Source: an uncultured Clostridia bacterium
Lineage (GTDB): Bacteria; Bacillota; Clostridia; Oscillospirales; Ruminococcaceae
NCBI GenBank assembly: GCA_947631455.1
Contig: CANRLH010000001.1
Span: 310,001-374,000 of the forward strand
Direction: 5' to 3'
Length of the DNA: 64,000 nucleotides
A program made the translations under genes and the position numbers. Numbering within the stretch: position 1 is the first letter of the stretch; each line of letters starts with the position of its first letter. This document shows, one piece after another, positions 16,546 through 25,976 of this stretch. The notes beneath the pieces are model-generated. The model searched no databases. It worked only from the letters and a program-made list of their open reading frames with translations, and had not been told where the DNA came from.

Positions 16546-17172
16546 GTGAATAAAACATTTGAGAAGTACCAGTCTCAACACTCAATCAAGCGCATAACTG
16601 GTGCAGAGGCTGCAAGACGGATACTTGATTCGAATGGTCTGCAGAACGTGCCGATTGACCTTATCACGGGCAATCTTACAGACAATTATGATCCTACTGC
16701 AAATGTCGTTAGGCTCTCGCAGAGTGTATATAACAACACGTCGACTGCCGCTATTGGCATCGCCTGTCACGAGGTCGGACATGCATTACAGTATGCAACA
16801 AACTATCCTCCTGTACGTTTGCGAATGGCGATCATACCTGTAACAAGGATTGGTTCCCGACTATCTGTTCCGCTGATTATCATCGGAATACTGCTCGGGT
16901 CGCTGTCGTATTTCTTTACGGTATTAGCGTACATCGGGATAGCATTCTTTGCCCAAAGCACCTTCTTTCAGTTGGTAACCTTGCCAGTAGAATTGAATGC
17001 CAGCAAAAGAGCCTTACAGCAAATACAAGCAAACGGTTTGCTATATGACAGTGAAATACAAGGAGCCAAAGATGTGTTAAATGCAGCAGCTCTAACATAT
17101 GTTGCTGCTCTGGCTCTGTCTTTAAACCAGCTAATTCGATTTCTACTGATAGTTGGCAGGAGAAGACGATAA
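16546..17172 (+). CDS. YugP-type membrane zinc metallopeptidase, 5' part cut off by a stop codon
   Basis: 208 residues from GTG 16546; the complete ancestral gene would start at ATG 16474, 24 codons earlier, but codon 20 is TAG. The zinc site is HEVGH in IACHEVGHALQ, preceded by the family motifs ITGAEAARRILDSNG and LTDNYDPTANVVRLS, with hydrophobic segments near residues 105-155 and 185-205 and the conserved Asn-Ala-Ser-Lys after LPVELN. YugP/DUF2227-like peptidases are membrane enzymes of unknown substrate. Initiation at the GTG (weak AGGT upstream) would remove the first membrane helix and may abolish membrane insertion. If TAG is suppressed, a full 232-residue protein results. Confidence 0.8.
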   Translation: MNKTFEKYQSQHSIKRITGAEAARRILDSNGLQNVPIDLITGNLTDNYDPTANVVRLSQSVYNNTSTAAIGIACHEVGHALQYATNYPPVRLRMAIIPVTRIGSRLSVPLIIIGILLGSLSYFFTVLAYIGIAFFAQSTFFQLVTLPVELNASKRALQQIQANGLLYDSEIQGAKDVLNAAALTYVAALALSLNQLIRFLLIVGRRRR

Positions 17173-17195
17173 CTATTGAGCTTGGAGAGGTTAAA

Positions 17196-20100
17196 ATGAG
17201 TTCTATTTTTGAACGTCCAGAATTAAATAAGATTTTCCTGGTATACGGGAATCTCGACGATATGTTTATATCTCCAGACCTTCAGAAAAACAACTTTCGC
17301 CCTTTTCTGAATTCTTATCTCCGTAGCTTGGGATACGAGCAGATCGTGTTCTATTCCGGTGCCAAAAATACGGGTAAATATGTTCTGGATGATCGCAGTG
17401 CAGTTCTCGCCATTAACAAAAACAAGGGTAAGACCGGAACTGCGACAACTGACTCCACTCCCTCTTCAAGTGACAGCACACCTAAGAAAAAACACCGCAT
17501 TTTAAGTCCCCGTGCTCAATTGCAAGAACCTGCTGTCGCCGACAGAATAGTCAGTTCTCCTGCTCAAACATTCAGCCAAACTACTAACAATTCGAGTGAA
17601 ACTAAACTGATATATAAACAACCAAAGATTACACCTGCTGAGTTCTTGGACGATGCAAAAAAAATGATGGCAGACTCAAGGATCAAGACTGCCATAGTGT
17701 TCACTTTCTTCCAAGACTTCGTGACAGACGGATCTGCGCCTTTGCAGCAGTACTCCGAATTGCTTTCACATTTGTGGGATGAATATGCTCTCAACAGCAA
17801 CGAAAACATCTGTATTTTCCTTGCGCCGCAGATGGATGCAAACTCAATTTCCCATCTATCCGACAATTTGACGAGCGGTGATGTGTTTCGCAATAGATTT
17901 TTCAATGACAACAAGACTATAAATAGAAGCTGCACAATCAATATTGGGCTTCCAAATCAAGACGAATTCCGGTATATGCTCGACTATCTTAGGATTGTTG
18001 GAGATTCAGGAAAGAAGATCACCTTTAAACGTAGTGAGATGCCCAAAATTATGTCGTCTCTCATGTATTTGAGCAGAGAGGCAGATCGAGAGGAAAATCG
18101 CGCTGGATATCTCAGCTCAGTGTATGAGAACATCGTTTGGTTCCTCAAGCAACAAGACGCAGATGTTGTAGAGTTTACCGAAGATAGTGTAAAAACCATC
18201 TACAGCAAATTCAAAGCAAACGATAACGCCGATCCAATGGAGACTCTTATGAATACCAGGGGTTGGGAGTCTGTAGCTAAAAGGATCAGTGAGATTGTTG
18301 CAGACTATAATCAAAAGAAAGCTCATGCTATAAAGAAACATCCACAGAAAAAGAAACAGAAAAAAACTGTATGCTCAAATGAGCGTATTGATACACCCGA
18401 TGATGATATCGCTTTCGATTATCCGGTCCCTCACTTTGTTATAAAGGGAAACCCCGGTGTTGGCAAAACGACTGTTGCAAGGCTGATTGGTCATATTTTC
18501 TATGAAACCGGCATTCTCAAAAAAGGAATGACGATTGAAGCAACTCGAGAAGACCTTGTTGACCGTTATGTGGGTGGAACGGCCAACCGCACTCGCGAGC
18601 AGATCATCGAGGCTCAAGAGAGCGTGTTGTTCATTGATGATGCCTATTCTCTGCTTGATAAAAGCGATGATAACAACTACCCCAAGGAAGCAATCGATGA
18701 AATCGTCGCGGCAATGACAAATACAAAGCAGTATCATTTCTGCATGATCATGGCCGGATATCCTGACCCGATGGACGATCTTCTGAAAATGAACTCGGGG
18801 TTAAGCAGCAGATTCAGCAAGGCAAATATTCTGACAATAGAAGATTATCCGCCCGAACTGCTTAAAACTATTTTTGTCAATAATTGTAGAAAAGACGGCT
18901 ATAGATTTTGGGGCGACGAAGAAGGTGAAGAAGATCCCCTTGATCTTGATCTGTTTTTTAAGAACATGTACGAGCAGCGAGATCGCGCAAATTTCGGTAA
19001 CGCTCGAGATGTAGTATCCGTAGCAAGAGAAGCAAAAATGCAGTCTTCTCTTAGAGATGATGAGGAACGTTGCATTAAAAAAGAAGACTTTGGTAGCTAT
19101 CTAAAGTATTTCGAGCAGCATGGGGTGTCGTCCATTGATGATATCTATGCGGAAATTGATCAGTATGTTGGCTTGGAGTTTGTAAAAGAGCTCTTTGATA
19201 ATGTGCGGTTAGAAATCCTCGATGTAGAAGACTGCAAACGCCGAGGCGTGAAGCCGGATTCTTATCCCGACCATTATATTTTTGCGGGTAATCCCGGAAC
19301 CGGTAAAACAACGGTTGGCAAAATGATAGGAGAATTCTATCATCTCATGGGTGTAATGGGCGGCGCTGAAACACTATTTGTGGACGCTTCTGAGCTTATA
19401 GGCAACCATATCGGAGATTCAAAGAACAAAATCGTTGAGAAAATCCAAGAGGCTATAGATCACAACTCTATTCTCTATATCGACGAAGCCTATCAGATCG
19501 CAGACACAGCATACTCCTCCGAGATAGTCGGAGCGATGATGACGAAAATGACGGAAAATGCCACGGATTTCAAAATGATCTTCGGAATGTATTCGAATAG
19601 AGTCGAAGACTTTTTGAAACTGAATGCCGGACTCTCCCGCCGTGTCCGAATTGTTGAGTTCCCCGATTATACGCCAGATCAGCTCGTTAAGATCTTTGAT
19701 AAAACCATCGAGTCACAAGGTCGGACAATCACAGAAGAAGGTCATCATCTCATAGAACTGTTGATGGAGTATAAGTACAACACCATGACAGAAAATTTCG
19801 GTAATGCCGGTGACGTTAAGAAGCTGGTTATTGACATGAAAAAGCTGCTTCTTAAACGGACGAGTAAAGCTGCAGAAGGAGTAGATCGTTACCAATATAC
19901 GGCAGAAGACATTCCCGCCGACCAGCTCGATCTCATCAAGGATCAGATCAACCCTCGTACTTTTGACGATATTATGAAGGATCTGAATGAACAGATTGGT
20001 CTATCTGATCTAAAAGAGATCATCCTTCAGAAGCAAGAGCAGCTACTGTACGCAAAAAAGAGCGGAAAATCGACATATGGCATCAATCCTGGCTATTACT

Positions 20101-20798
20101 TCTTTGTCGGTAATCCAGGAACGGGCAAGTCCACAAGCGCGAAGCTCTTCGGAGAGTGCCTGCGTGAGCTCGGCATCGTAAAGACGAACAACTTCTATTC
20201 TTGTACTGCGAAAGATCTTATTGGGCAGTATATGGGTGAAACAGACAAGAAGACCTATGAGTTACTCAAAAAATCAATTAATGGTGTCCTTTTCATTGAC
20301 GAGGCTTATAGCCTTTCCTACGCCGAAAGCGCACACTCCGACTCAAGCTATAAGAAAGAGGCGCTGGAACAGATTATAGCGTTCATGGATGATCCGGAGC
20401 ACAGAAAAAGATGCTGTATCATCCTGGCCGGTTATGAAAAGGATATGCAGGGGCTGTACAAATCCAACAGCGGAATGCGCTCCAGGATTGAGGAAGTCCA
20501 CTTTAGAGACTATAGCCCAACAGAAATGTATCAAATCTTTGCTTTGTTCTGTTGCAAGGCTGGATATACAATTGCTGACGGAGTTGAGGAATACTATACG
20601 CCGATCTTCAAAAACATGTCGACGATGGAGTACTTCTCTAACGGACGCACAGCGAGAACGATATATGAAAAAACGGCTGCAAACCTGATGCGTAGAGTCG
20701 TTCATTCTGATGAGCTTACAGAAGAAGAACAGAAAACAATTCAAATGTCGGATCTTCTGAGCGAGGATGAGTGCTATAGCATTGTGTCAGTTGAGTAA
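17196..20798 (+). CDS. triple AAA+ (CbbX/SpoVK-like) ATPase
   Basis: 1200 residues, RBS GGAGAGG. Residues 1-400 form a non-canonical N-terminal region that resembles an ATPase fold without Walker A (FLVYGNLDDMF, TAIVFTFFQDF), with a Ser/Thr-rich linker near 75-135. Three AAA+ modules follow: Walker A GNPGVGKTT at about 418, GNPGTGKTT at 698 and GNPGTGKST at 972, with Walker B FIDDAYSL, YIDEAYQI and FIDEAYSL. All three belong to the CbbX/SpoVK clade. Tandem modules suggest a pseudo-hexamer remodelling protein complexes. It stands between the metallopeptidase and the kinase/VWA/phosphatase triad; VWA-AAA+ pairing is common (MoxR/CbbX-VWA), so the VWA protein may be its adaptor. Confidence 0.88.
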   Translation: MSSIFERPELNKIFLVYGNLDDMFISPDLQKNNFRPFLNSYLRSLGYEQIVFYSGAKNTGKYVLDDRSAVLAINKNKGKTGTATTDSTPSSSDSTPKKKHRILSPRAQLQEPAVADRIVSSPAQTFSQTTNNSSETKLIYKQPKITPAEFLDDAKKMMADSRIKTAIVFTFFQDFVTDGSAPLQQYSELLSHLWDEYALNSNENICIFLAPQMDANSISHLSDNLTSGDVFRNRFFNDNKTINRSCTINIGLPNQDEFRYMLDYLRIVGDSGKKITFKRSEMPKIMSSLMYLSREADREENRAGYLSSVYENIVWFLKQQDADVVEFTEDSVKTIYSKFKANDNADPMETLMNTRGWESVAKRISEIVADYNQKKAHAIKKHPQKKKQKKTVCSNERIDTPDDDIAFDYPVPHFVIKGNPGVGKTTVARLIGHIFYETGILKKGMTIEATREDLVDRYVGGTANRTREQIIEAQESVLFIDDAYSLLDKSDDNNYPKEAIDEIVAAMTNTKQYHFCMIMAGYPDPMDDLLKMNSGLSSRFSKANILTIEDYPPELLKTIFVNNCRKDGYRFWGDEEGEEDPLDLDLFFKNMYEQRDRANFGNARDVVSVAREAKMQSSLRDDEERCIKKEDFGSYLKYFEQHGVSSIDDIYAEIDQYVGLEFVKELFDNVRLEILDVEDCKRRGVKPDSYPDHYIFAGNPGTGKTTVGKMIGEFYHLMGVMGGAETLFVDASELIGNHIGDSKNKIVEKIQEAIDHNSILYIDEAYQIADTAYSSEIVGAMMTKMTENATDFKMIFGMYSNRVEDFLKLNAGLSRRVRIVEFPDYTPDQLVKIFDKTIESQGRTITEEGHHLIELLMEYKYNTMTENFGNAGDVKKLVIDMKKLLLKRTSKAAEGVDRYQYTAEDIPADQLDLIKDQINPRTFDDIMKDLNEQIGLSDLKEIILQKQEQLLYAKKSGKSTYGINPGYYFFVGNPGTGKSTSAKLFGECLRELGIVKTNNFYSCTAKDLIGQYMGETDKKTYELLKKSINGVLFIDEAYSLSYAESAHSDSSYKKEALEQIIAFMDDPEHRKRCCIILAGYEKDMQGLYKSNSGMRSRIEEVHFRDYSPTEMYQIFALFCCKAGYTIADGVEEYYTPIFKNMSTMEYFSNGRTARTIYEKTAANLMRRVVHSDELTEEEQKTIQMSDLLSEDECYSIVSVE

Positions 20799-20820
20799 GT
20801 CGAAACGGGAGGATTAGAAA

Positions 20821-22080
20821 ATGGCAACATTGAAGAATGGCGAAACCATTCCTCTTTTAGGGAGTGGGCAGAGCGCAAGAATTCTCAACTATATTGCCGA
20901 AGGTGGGCAAGGCGAGGTATACAAAGCCGCATACAATGGCGGCGAATATGCCCTTAAATGGTACAGCAAAATTGTGCCTACTGATGCGTTTTATGCAAAT
21001 CTCGCTCATAACATTAAGGTTGGCGCACCAGAAGAATATTTCCTTTGGCCGCAGGCAATTACAGAAAAGGTCAAGGGGCGATTCGGTTACATTATGAGGT
21101 TGCGCCCATCCTGCTATAAGGAATATGGAGAATTCTTATTGGGCGACGCGAGATTCAAGAGTTGGGATCTGCTTTTCAAAGCAGCTCTAAATATCGTTGA
21201 AAGCTACTTCGCTCTTCATAGCATGGGATACAGTTATCAGGATCTTAATGAAGGCAGCTTCTTCATTAATCCCGATGATGGCGATGTTCTGATCTGCGAT
21301 AACGACAATGTTGCTCCTTTCGGTGAAAACCTCGGAGTTAAAGGCATGCCAAAATATATGGCGCCAGAGGTTGTGCTGAATAAGACTCGTCCCAATACAC
21401 ATACTGACAGATTTTCTTTGGCGATTATTCTGTTCCGTTTGTTTTACATAGACCATCCGCTTGAGGGTAGGTACACCATTCAATTCCCTTTAACGGATGC
21501 AATTGGAGCTCAATTATTTGGAAAGCGGCCAGTCTTTATATACGATCCTAATAACGAGATCAATCGCCCTGATCCAGAGGCTCATCCCAACGTAATAGAG
21601 AGATGGCCGATGTTTCCTCCCGATCTCACTGCCGCTTTCACGAAAGCGTTTACGAAAGGCTTAAAGGACATCAACAGCCGAATTACGGAACAGCAGTGGC
21701 GCGAAGTTCTAATCAAGGCTCGTGGTATGCTCGTCAAGTTGGATGGCAAAGAACAATTCGTAAATGCCTATAAGCCGGAAACTGTTCCCCAGGGATGCCG
21801 ATTGCTGCGCACTGAAGAACAAGTAATTGCACTTGCGCCTGATAGCATCCTCTATAAGTGCCAAGTTGACCGCATTAGTACGGATTACAAAACGCCAGCA
21901 GCAATGGTAAAAGCCAGTACCTCCAATAAGACCGTGTATGGGCTTGGAAACCTCACCGATAAGGAGTGGATTTGCACTCTGCCCGGCAAGAATCCCGTTC
22001 CAATAAAGCCCAAAGCATTTGCACCGTTGATTCCAGGCACCACGGTTGACTTTGGAAATATTAAGGGAAAAGTATTTTGA
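20821..22080 (+). CDS. TerY-P triad protein kinase
   Basis: 419 residues. Kinase fold: Gly-rich loop IAEGGQGEVYKA, catalytic-site Lys K46 (EYALKWY), catalytic loop YQDLNEGSFF with D141 where canonical kinases have HRDxKxxN, and DND (160-162) in place of DFG, then APEVVL. Thus the Lys and Asn of the catalytic loop are replaced, but the aspartates remain; this variant form is typical of Ter-linked kinases as far as I recall. The last 130 residues are a separate beta-rich domain. Ser/Thr phosphorylation of TerY or the phosphatase is the expected role. It is followed directly by VWA and PP2C genes, the complete triad. Confidence 0.85.
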   Translation: MATLKNGETIPLLGSGQSARILNYIAEGGQGEVYKAAYNGGEYALKWYSKIVPTDAFYANLAHNIKVGAPEEYFLWPQAITEKVKGRFGYIMRLRPSCYKEYGEFLLGDARFKSWDLLFKAALNIVESYFALHSMGYSYQDLNEGSFFINPDDGDVLICDNDNVAPFGENLGVKGMPKYMAPEVVLNKTRPNTHTDRFSLAIILFRLFYIDHPLEGRYTIQFPLTDAIGAQLFGKRPVFIYDPNNEINRPDPEAHPNVIERWPMFPPDLTAAFTKAFTKGLKDINSRITEQQWREVLIKARGMLVKLDGKEQFVNAYKPETVPQGCRLLRTEEQVIALAPDSILYKCQVDRISTDYKTPAAMVKASTSNKTVYGLGNLTDKEWICTLPGKNPVPIKPKAFAPLIPGTTVDFGNIKGKVF

Positions 22081-22097
22081 GGAAGGAGTGAACGATA

Positions 22098-23057
22098 ATG
22101 GCAGGAAATGAATTTGATCCTTTTGACCTGGATTCATTTGATTTCGGAGATTTTGACAGTCTTGACACCGGAGTAAATGTCCAGACTCAGCCTGTAGCCA
22201 CTCCCGATGTTTCAAATATTGTTACATCGCTCAAAAAACGAGCTATGGTGGTGTTCTTTGTCGTCGACATTTCTGGCAGCATGCGATGTGCTCGTATCGG
22301 CGCAGTTAATGACGCCATCCGTAATGTATTGCCTGAACTCAAAAAACGAGAAAGAGGCAACACAGCAGCGGAGATTAGAATTGCTGTGTTGGAGTTCTCA
22401 ACAAGGGCAAATTGGAGAACACTTTCACCCGAACCTGTTTCTACATTCCAATATAGAGACATTGAGAATGTTGGAGGTGGAACAAACTATGGAACAGCCT
22501 TCGCTGCCCTTAATGAAAAGCTGTCCCGAAAGCAGTTCCTTAACTCAACTGCAGGCGCATATACTCCCCTAATTATCTTCATGACGGATGGTAAACCATC
22601 CGATATGGGGTTGTATAAAGAAGAACTTGAACGGCTGAAGCAGAATAAATGGTTCCAGTACTCTACAAGAGCGGGAATCGCTATCGAAGAAGGCGCATTA
22701 AGTCCAGAATGCAAGCGCGTTCTCATGGAGTTTACCGAAAACGACAAGAATGTTTATGAAGCGAAAAACACGGTCATTCTTGCAAAGCAGATTGAGCTTG
22801 TGACTCTGACAGGCGTCGATTTTGTAACCCAACAAGGATCCATTCAGAACACCACTACCGGCGTTGCACAAAGAACTCCTACGTTCCATTCGGCGTCAAC
22901 GCCCGCTCATGCACCCGCTCCGCAGCCTGTAGGTCCCAATCAATCTTCTCCTGTTGTGTCAAGTCCGCAACCTGCAAGTCAGACTCCTCCAGCGGAGAGT
23001 GCAAGTCCTACACTCCCCATTGGAGAAATTGACTGGGAACATGACTTTGATTTCTGA
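22098..23057 (+). CDS. VWA-domain protein (TerY)
   Basis: 319 residues, RBS AAGGAG. N-terminus is acidic (FDPFDLDSFDFGDFD). VWA domain from about residue 45 to 235 with an intact MIDAS: DISGS at 57-61, Thr in GGGTNYGTAF and Asp in FMTDGKPSD. The last 70 residues are a Pro/Ser-rich tail (PAPQPVGPNQSSP) ending in an acidic DWEHDFDF. TerY proteins use metal-dependent binding to assemble with the kinase and PP2C phosphatase; the tail may be the phosphorylated or docking region. Central gene of the triad. Confidence 0.9.
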   Translation: MAGNEFDPFDLDSFDFGDFDSLDTGVNVQTQPVATPDVSNIVTSLKKRAMVVFFVVDISGSMRCARIGAVNDAIRNVLPELKKRERGNTAAEIRIAVLEFSTRANWRTLSPEPVSTFQYRDIENVGGGTNYGTAFAALNEKLSRKQFLNSTAGAYTPLIIFMTDGKPSDMGLYKEELERLKQNKWFQYSTRAGIAIEEGALSPECKRVLMEFTENDKNVYEAKNTVILAKQIELVTLTGVDFVTQQGSIQNTTTGVAQRTPTFHSASTPAHAPAPQPVGPNQSSPVVSSPQPASQTPPAESASPTLPIGEIDWEHDFDF

Positions 23058-23070
23058 ATGAGGTGAACAT

Positions 23071-24582
23071 ATGCAGCCTTACATAGAATTAAATGCTCAC
23101 CATATTGGAAAAAGCCATGTCCAGAGCGGCATGTTATGTGAAGACTACTCTGCCGCTTACTCTGATGATCAAGTAAGTATTGTCGTAATTAGCGATGGTC
23201 ATGGCGATAAAAACTGCTTCAGAAGCGACAAAGGAGCAAGATATGCCTGTGAGATCTCAATCAATTTATGTCGGCAGTTTCAAAACATCACCAACCATAT
23301 TGTCGATATAGATCAATGTGATTTTGAGAGCTTGGTAGTTTCTTTAGAATCAGATATTGCGGATGCGTGGAAAGGGAAAGTCCTATCCGATGCAAATGCT
23401 CATCCATTTAGCGTTGAGGAATTGTCGGTTGCATCCGAGCAAGCACGGGAAGTGTACAAAATCGGTCAAAGACTTGAAAAGGCATATGGCTGCACATTGA
23501 TTCTCTCCATGAGCACCGCAAACTATTGGATTTCGATTCAAATCGGAGATGGAAAAAGCATAGCCTCCTATAAGGATGGTGTCTTTGTTGAACCTGTTCC
23601 TGCCGACGAAAATTGCCTTGGTAACAGATCAACATCCCTATGCAATTCCAATGCGAAGGAATCCTTTCGCCACTACTATAGTAAGGTGAAACCCATTGCT
23701 GCTTTCGTTTCATCAGACGGGGTCGAGGAAAGTTTTGATCAAGCAGGACTCTATAACTTCTTTTATTCCCTCGCATATTGGGTCAAGGAGGAAGGCTTTG
23801 ATAGTGCAAAGGCTAAGATTGAAAACCTTTTACCTCAAATCAGTGAGGGTGGTAGCGGCGACGATGTGAGCGTTGCAATTATGGTGTCAACAGAAGCTGC
23901 TATTGCAAAACCACGCCAAACACTTGATCAGATTTATGAGCGAGTGAATGCCTGCGAGAACGTATTAGTGCAGTGTAAAAACCTTCTTGCTGATGCAAAT
24001 GATCGGCTATCAGAAAAAAACAAAGAGTGCTCTGCTTTAGAAAAAGATATAGCTAAACTGAAAGCTGAACTGGAAGAAAAAGAGAAAGCATATACGCAAG
24101 CACTGTCAGAGCAGGAAGCTCTTCGACATTCGGCAGATGAGCTGGATGCAAAAACCCAACGAGCGTCCGAGCAAATGGATAAAGCAACAAAGTACAAGGC
24201 ATCGGCCGAACGCTATTGGTTTGCTGAACTCGAGAAGATCGGCCTTAAATATCAACCGCCTGCAGAACAACTGGAGGCAGACGAGATAATCGACGAAAAT
24301 ATCGAGCCCAAAGAGGATCCTCCGAAGATAAAAGAAGCGATTGATATTATTCCTTTCGTAGCGGATACCACTAAAGTAAAAGCTGCAATGCCTTCTGATG
24401 ATGTTCAAACCGACGTTGTCAAACAGATAATCGCTACAGAGCCACAGCTCCCAGAGGATACGGACGCTTCTGACATCTATGGCAAAACAATTGTGTCATT
24501 GGTACAAGAGCAATCCTCAGATGAACCCCAAAATAAGCCAGTAAAGCATTTCTGGCCTTTTGGGAAGCAGCCACGACAGTAA
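23071..24582 (+). CDS. PP2C-like Ser/Thr phosphatase of the TerY-P triad
   Basis: 503 residues. PP2C domain at about 1-275 with metal-binding aspartates visible in CEDYSAAY, ISDGHGD and GGSGDDVSVAI, plus FVSSDGVEE. Residues about 285-390 form a coiled coil (ECSALEKDIAKLKAELEEKE) followed by an acidic, probably unstructured tail. It should remove phosphates placed by the kinase two genes upstream. The coiled-coil extension is longer than in minimal PP2C enzymes and may tether it to the coiled-coil proteins of the operon. 13 bases separate it from terY. Confidence 0.87.
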   Translation: MQPYIELNAHHIGKSHVQSGMLCEDYSAAYSDDQVSIVVISDGHGDKNCFRSDKGARYACEISINLCRQFQNITNHIVDIDQCDFESLVVSLESDIADAWKGKVLSDANAHPFSVEELSVASEQAREVYKIGQRLEKAYGCTLILSMSTANYWISIQIGDGKSIASYKDGVFVEPVPADENCLGNRSTSLCNSNAKESFRHYYSKVKPIAAFVSSDGVEESFDQAGLYNFFYSLAYWVKEEGFDSAKAKIENLLPQISEGGSGDDVSVAIMVSTEAAIAKPRQTLDQIYERVNACENVLVQCKNLLADANDRLSEKNKECSALEKDIAKLKAELEEKEKAYTQALSEQEALRHSADELDAKTQRASEQMDKATKYKASAERYWFAELEKIGLKYQPPAEQLEADEIIDENIEPKEDPPKIKEAIDIIPFVADTTKVKAAMPSDDVQTDVVKQIIATEPQLPEDTDASDIYGKTIVSLVQEQSSDEPQNKPVKHFWPFGKQPRQ

Positions 24583-24597
24583 AGGAGGTGTACGATC

Positions 24598-25125
24598 ATG
24601 ACGATGGAAGCACTTTTCAATAACGTTGAGAATGCAATTTCTCAATATGAACAAGCTTGCGAGCAAGAAGAAGCTCTCTACGAAATGATGCGCGACGCTG
24701 AAAATGACATGAATAGGTACAGCTCCCAAGCATCCTCATCTGAAGAAGCATCCGATCAAAGAGCAGCATTGGAGCAAATGAGAGCAGCAGCTCTTAGATA
24801 TCAACAGTGCCAGAATCAGCTCCAGCAAGTTCAGGCTGCAAAAGCTCAAGCTCAAAGATATCTGCAAGCTACTCGATCAGAACTGACGAATGTGATCAAG
24901 AGCATAGAAGAAAAACTGCCAAAGTTCGATCAAAGCATAAGTACATTCGAACAGATGGCATCAAATCCGTTCGGTTCCAGTGCTGCGTCTCAGTTGCCCC
25001 AACTTCGAGCAAGACGAGCTGAATACCAGCAGAACTTGAATGATGCATACACACTGGTTGATAGAATCGATTCCGCACTTAATGACGGTGAAAACTCGCC
25101 GCAAAAAGTCCTGCGAAGAAGGTAA
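24598..25125 (+). CDS. uncharacterised all-helical protein
   Basis: 175 residues, RBS AAAGGAGGTG. Nearly entirely predicted helix with Gln/Ala/Ser-rich heptads (QCQNQLQQVQAAKAQAQRYL). No membrane segment, no cysteine, no family recognised. Size and composition are compatible with a structural or chaperone-like protein of the toxin/FtsK cluster that follows, but that is inferred from position only. Confidence 0.6.
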   Translation: MTMEALFNNVENAISQYEQACEQEEALYEMMRDAENDMNRYSSQASSSEEASDQRAALEQMRAAALRYQQCQNQLQQVQAAKAQAQRYLQATRSELTNVIKSIEEKLPKFDQSISTFEQMASNPFGSSAASQLPQLRARRAEYQQNLNDAYTLVDRIDSALNDGENSPQKVLRRR

Positions 25126-25146
25126 ACCCAATGGAGGAGCATAACT

Positions 25147-25398
25147 ATGAAGTTTTTATTTCACAATGACAAAAGCACGATCAGGGATGAACTGTTTCTT
25201 CTTATGTTCATTGTAATTTGCATTGGAGCCGGTGTTCTTTTTTACATCTTTGCACCTAACGATTGGATTATCTCAAATAGTACGATCAAAGTTTTCGGTA
25301 TTGTTTGGATACTTGTAGGTGTAATGTTTATTCCGGGGTTCATCTATTGTTGTGTACAAACGATACAGGCACAAAGAAGAAATAAAGTGTTGGGATAG
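25147..25398 (+). CDS. small two-span membrane protein
   Basis: 83 residues. Two hydrophobic helices (LLMFIVICIGAGVLFYIFA and VFGIVWILVGVMFIPGFIY) with a short outside loop and a basic end. Good AGGAG site. No family recognised. One of four similar-sized membrane proteins scattered through the operon. Confidence 0.6.
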   Translation: MKFLFHNDKSTIRDELFLLMFIVICIGAGVLFYIFAPNDWIISNSTIKVFGIVWILVGVMFIPGFIYCCVQTIQAQRRNKVLG

Positions 25399-25457
25399 GT
25401 CATCTCAATCGCAAAAACAATAACATAATCTTTCAAGCAAACGAAAGGAGCATTATC

Positions 25458-25949
25458 ATGGGCAAGAAAATTACCGAGGTTAGAAACAAGTCTAAAGAGG
25501 GCGGCGAATCCTTCAAGAAGGGTGCGGAGCAAGGCCGCAAAGCCGTTTCTGATGTCAAGCAGATGAAAAGATTGATCGATTCTCTCCCTACTGAAGTTGA
25601 TGATGAGATCATATCTGCGGCGAAGGCTGTTGAGCAAGGCACCAAGGGCGATGCAGAGCATTATATGCAGTCTGAAGTAGGTTCCAAAATTGAAAGTGGC
25701 AGAAAGAGCATGGAAGACTCCAGCAAGCAGGCAAGCGAACAAGTGAAAAACAACGAGAGAGTGCAACAGATTTTCCAGCAGATGGATGGTGTCGGGGCTT
25801 TTGGCAAGAACGCTCGCTCGGAGGGCAGAGGAAAAGTCGAAAGATCTACGGCTGAATTCAATAAAGCTATCCAGGAGAATCAGGAAAACACAAGAAAAGC
25901 TGATGAGGAGTATAAGAAGAATCTGAGTGATATCAGCAGTACGTTTTAA
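25458..25949 (+). CDS. uncharacterised hydrophilic helical protein
   Basis: 163 residues, RBS AAAGGAG. Highly charged and helical, with a central patterned segment (AEHYMQSEVGSKIESGRKSM) and a short Gly-containing motif (MDGVGAFGKNAR) that breaks the helix. No membrane span. The tone resembles N-terminal regions of Firmicutes polymorphic toxins and their helper proteins, and it sits in front of the HerA-like ATPase and the papain-fold toxin. Function unknown. Confidence 0.6.
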   Translation: MGKKITEVRNKSKEGGESFKKGAEQGRKAVSDVKQMKRLIDSLPTEVDDEIISAAKAVEQGTKGDAEHYMQSEVGSKIESGRKSMEDSSKQASEQVKNNERVQQIFQQMDGVGAFGKNARSEGRGKVERSTAEFNKAIQENQENTRKADEEYKKNLSDISSTF

Positions 25950-25976
25950 GCTCTGAGTCACTAAGGAGGTGTAGCC

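Noticed and set aside
20343..20744. 133-codon minus-strand frame in the AAA+ gene
   Set aside because: Shadow of the third AAA+ module, without start signals.
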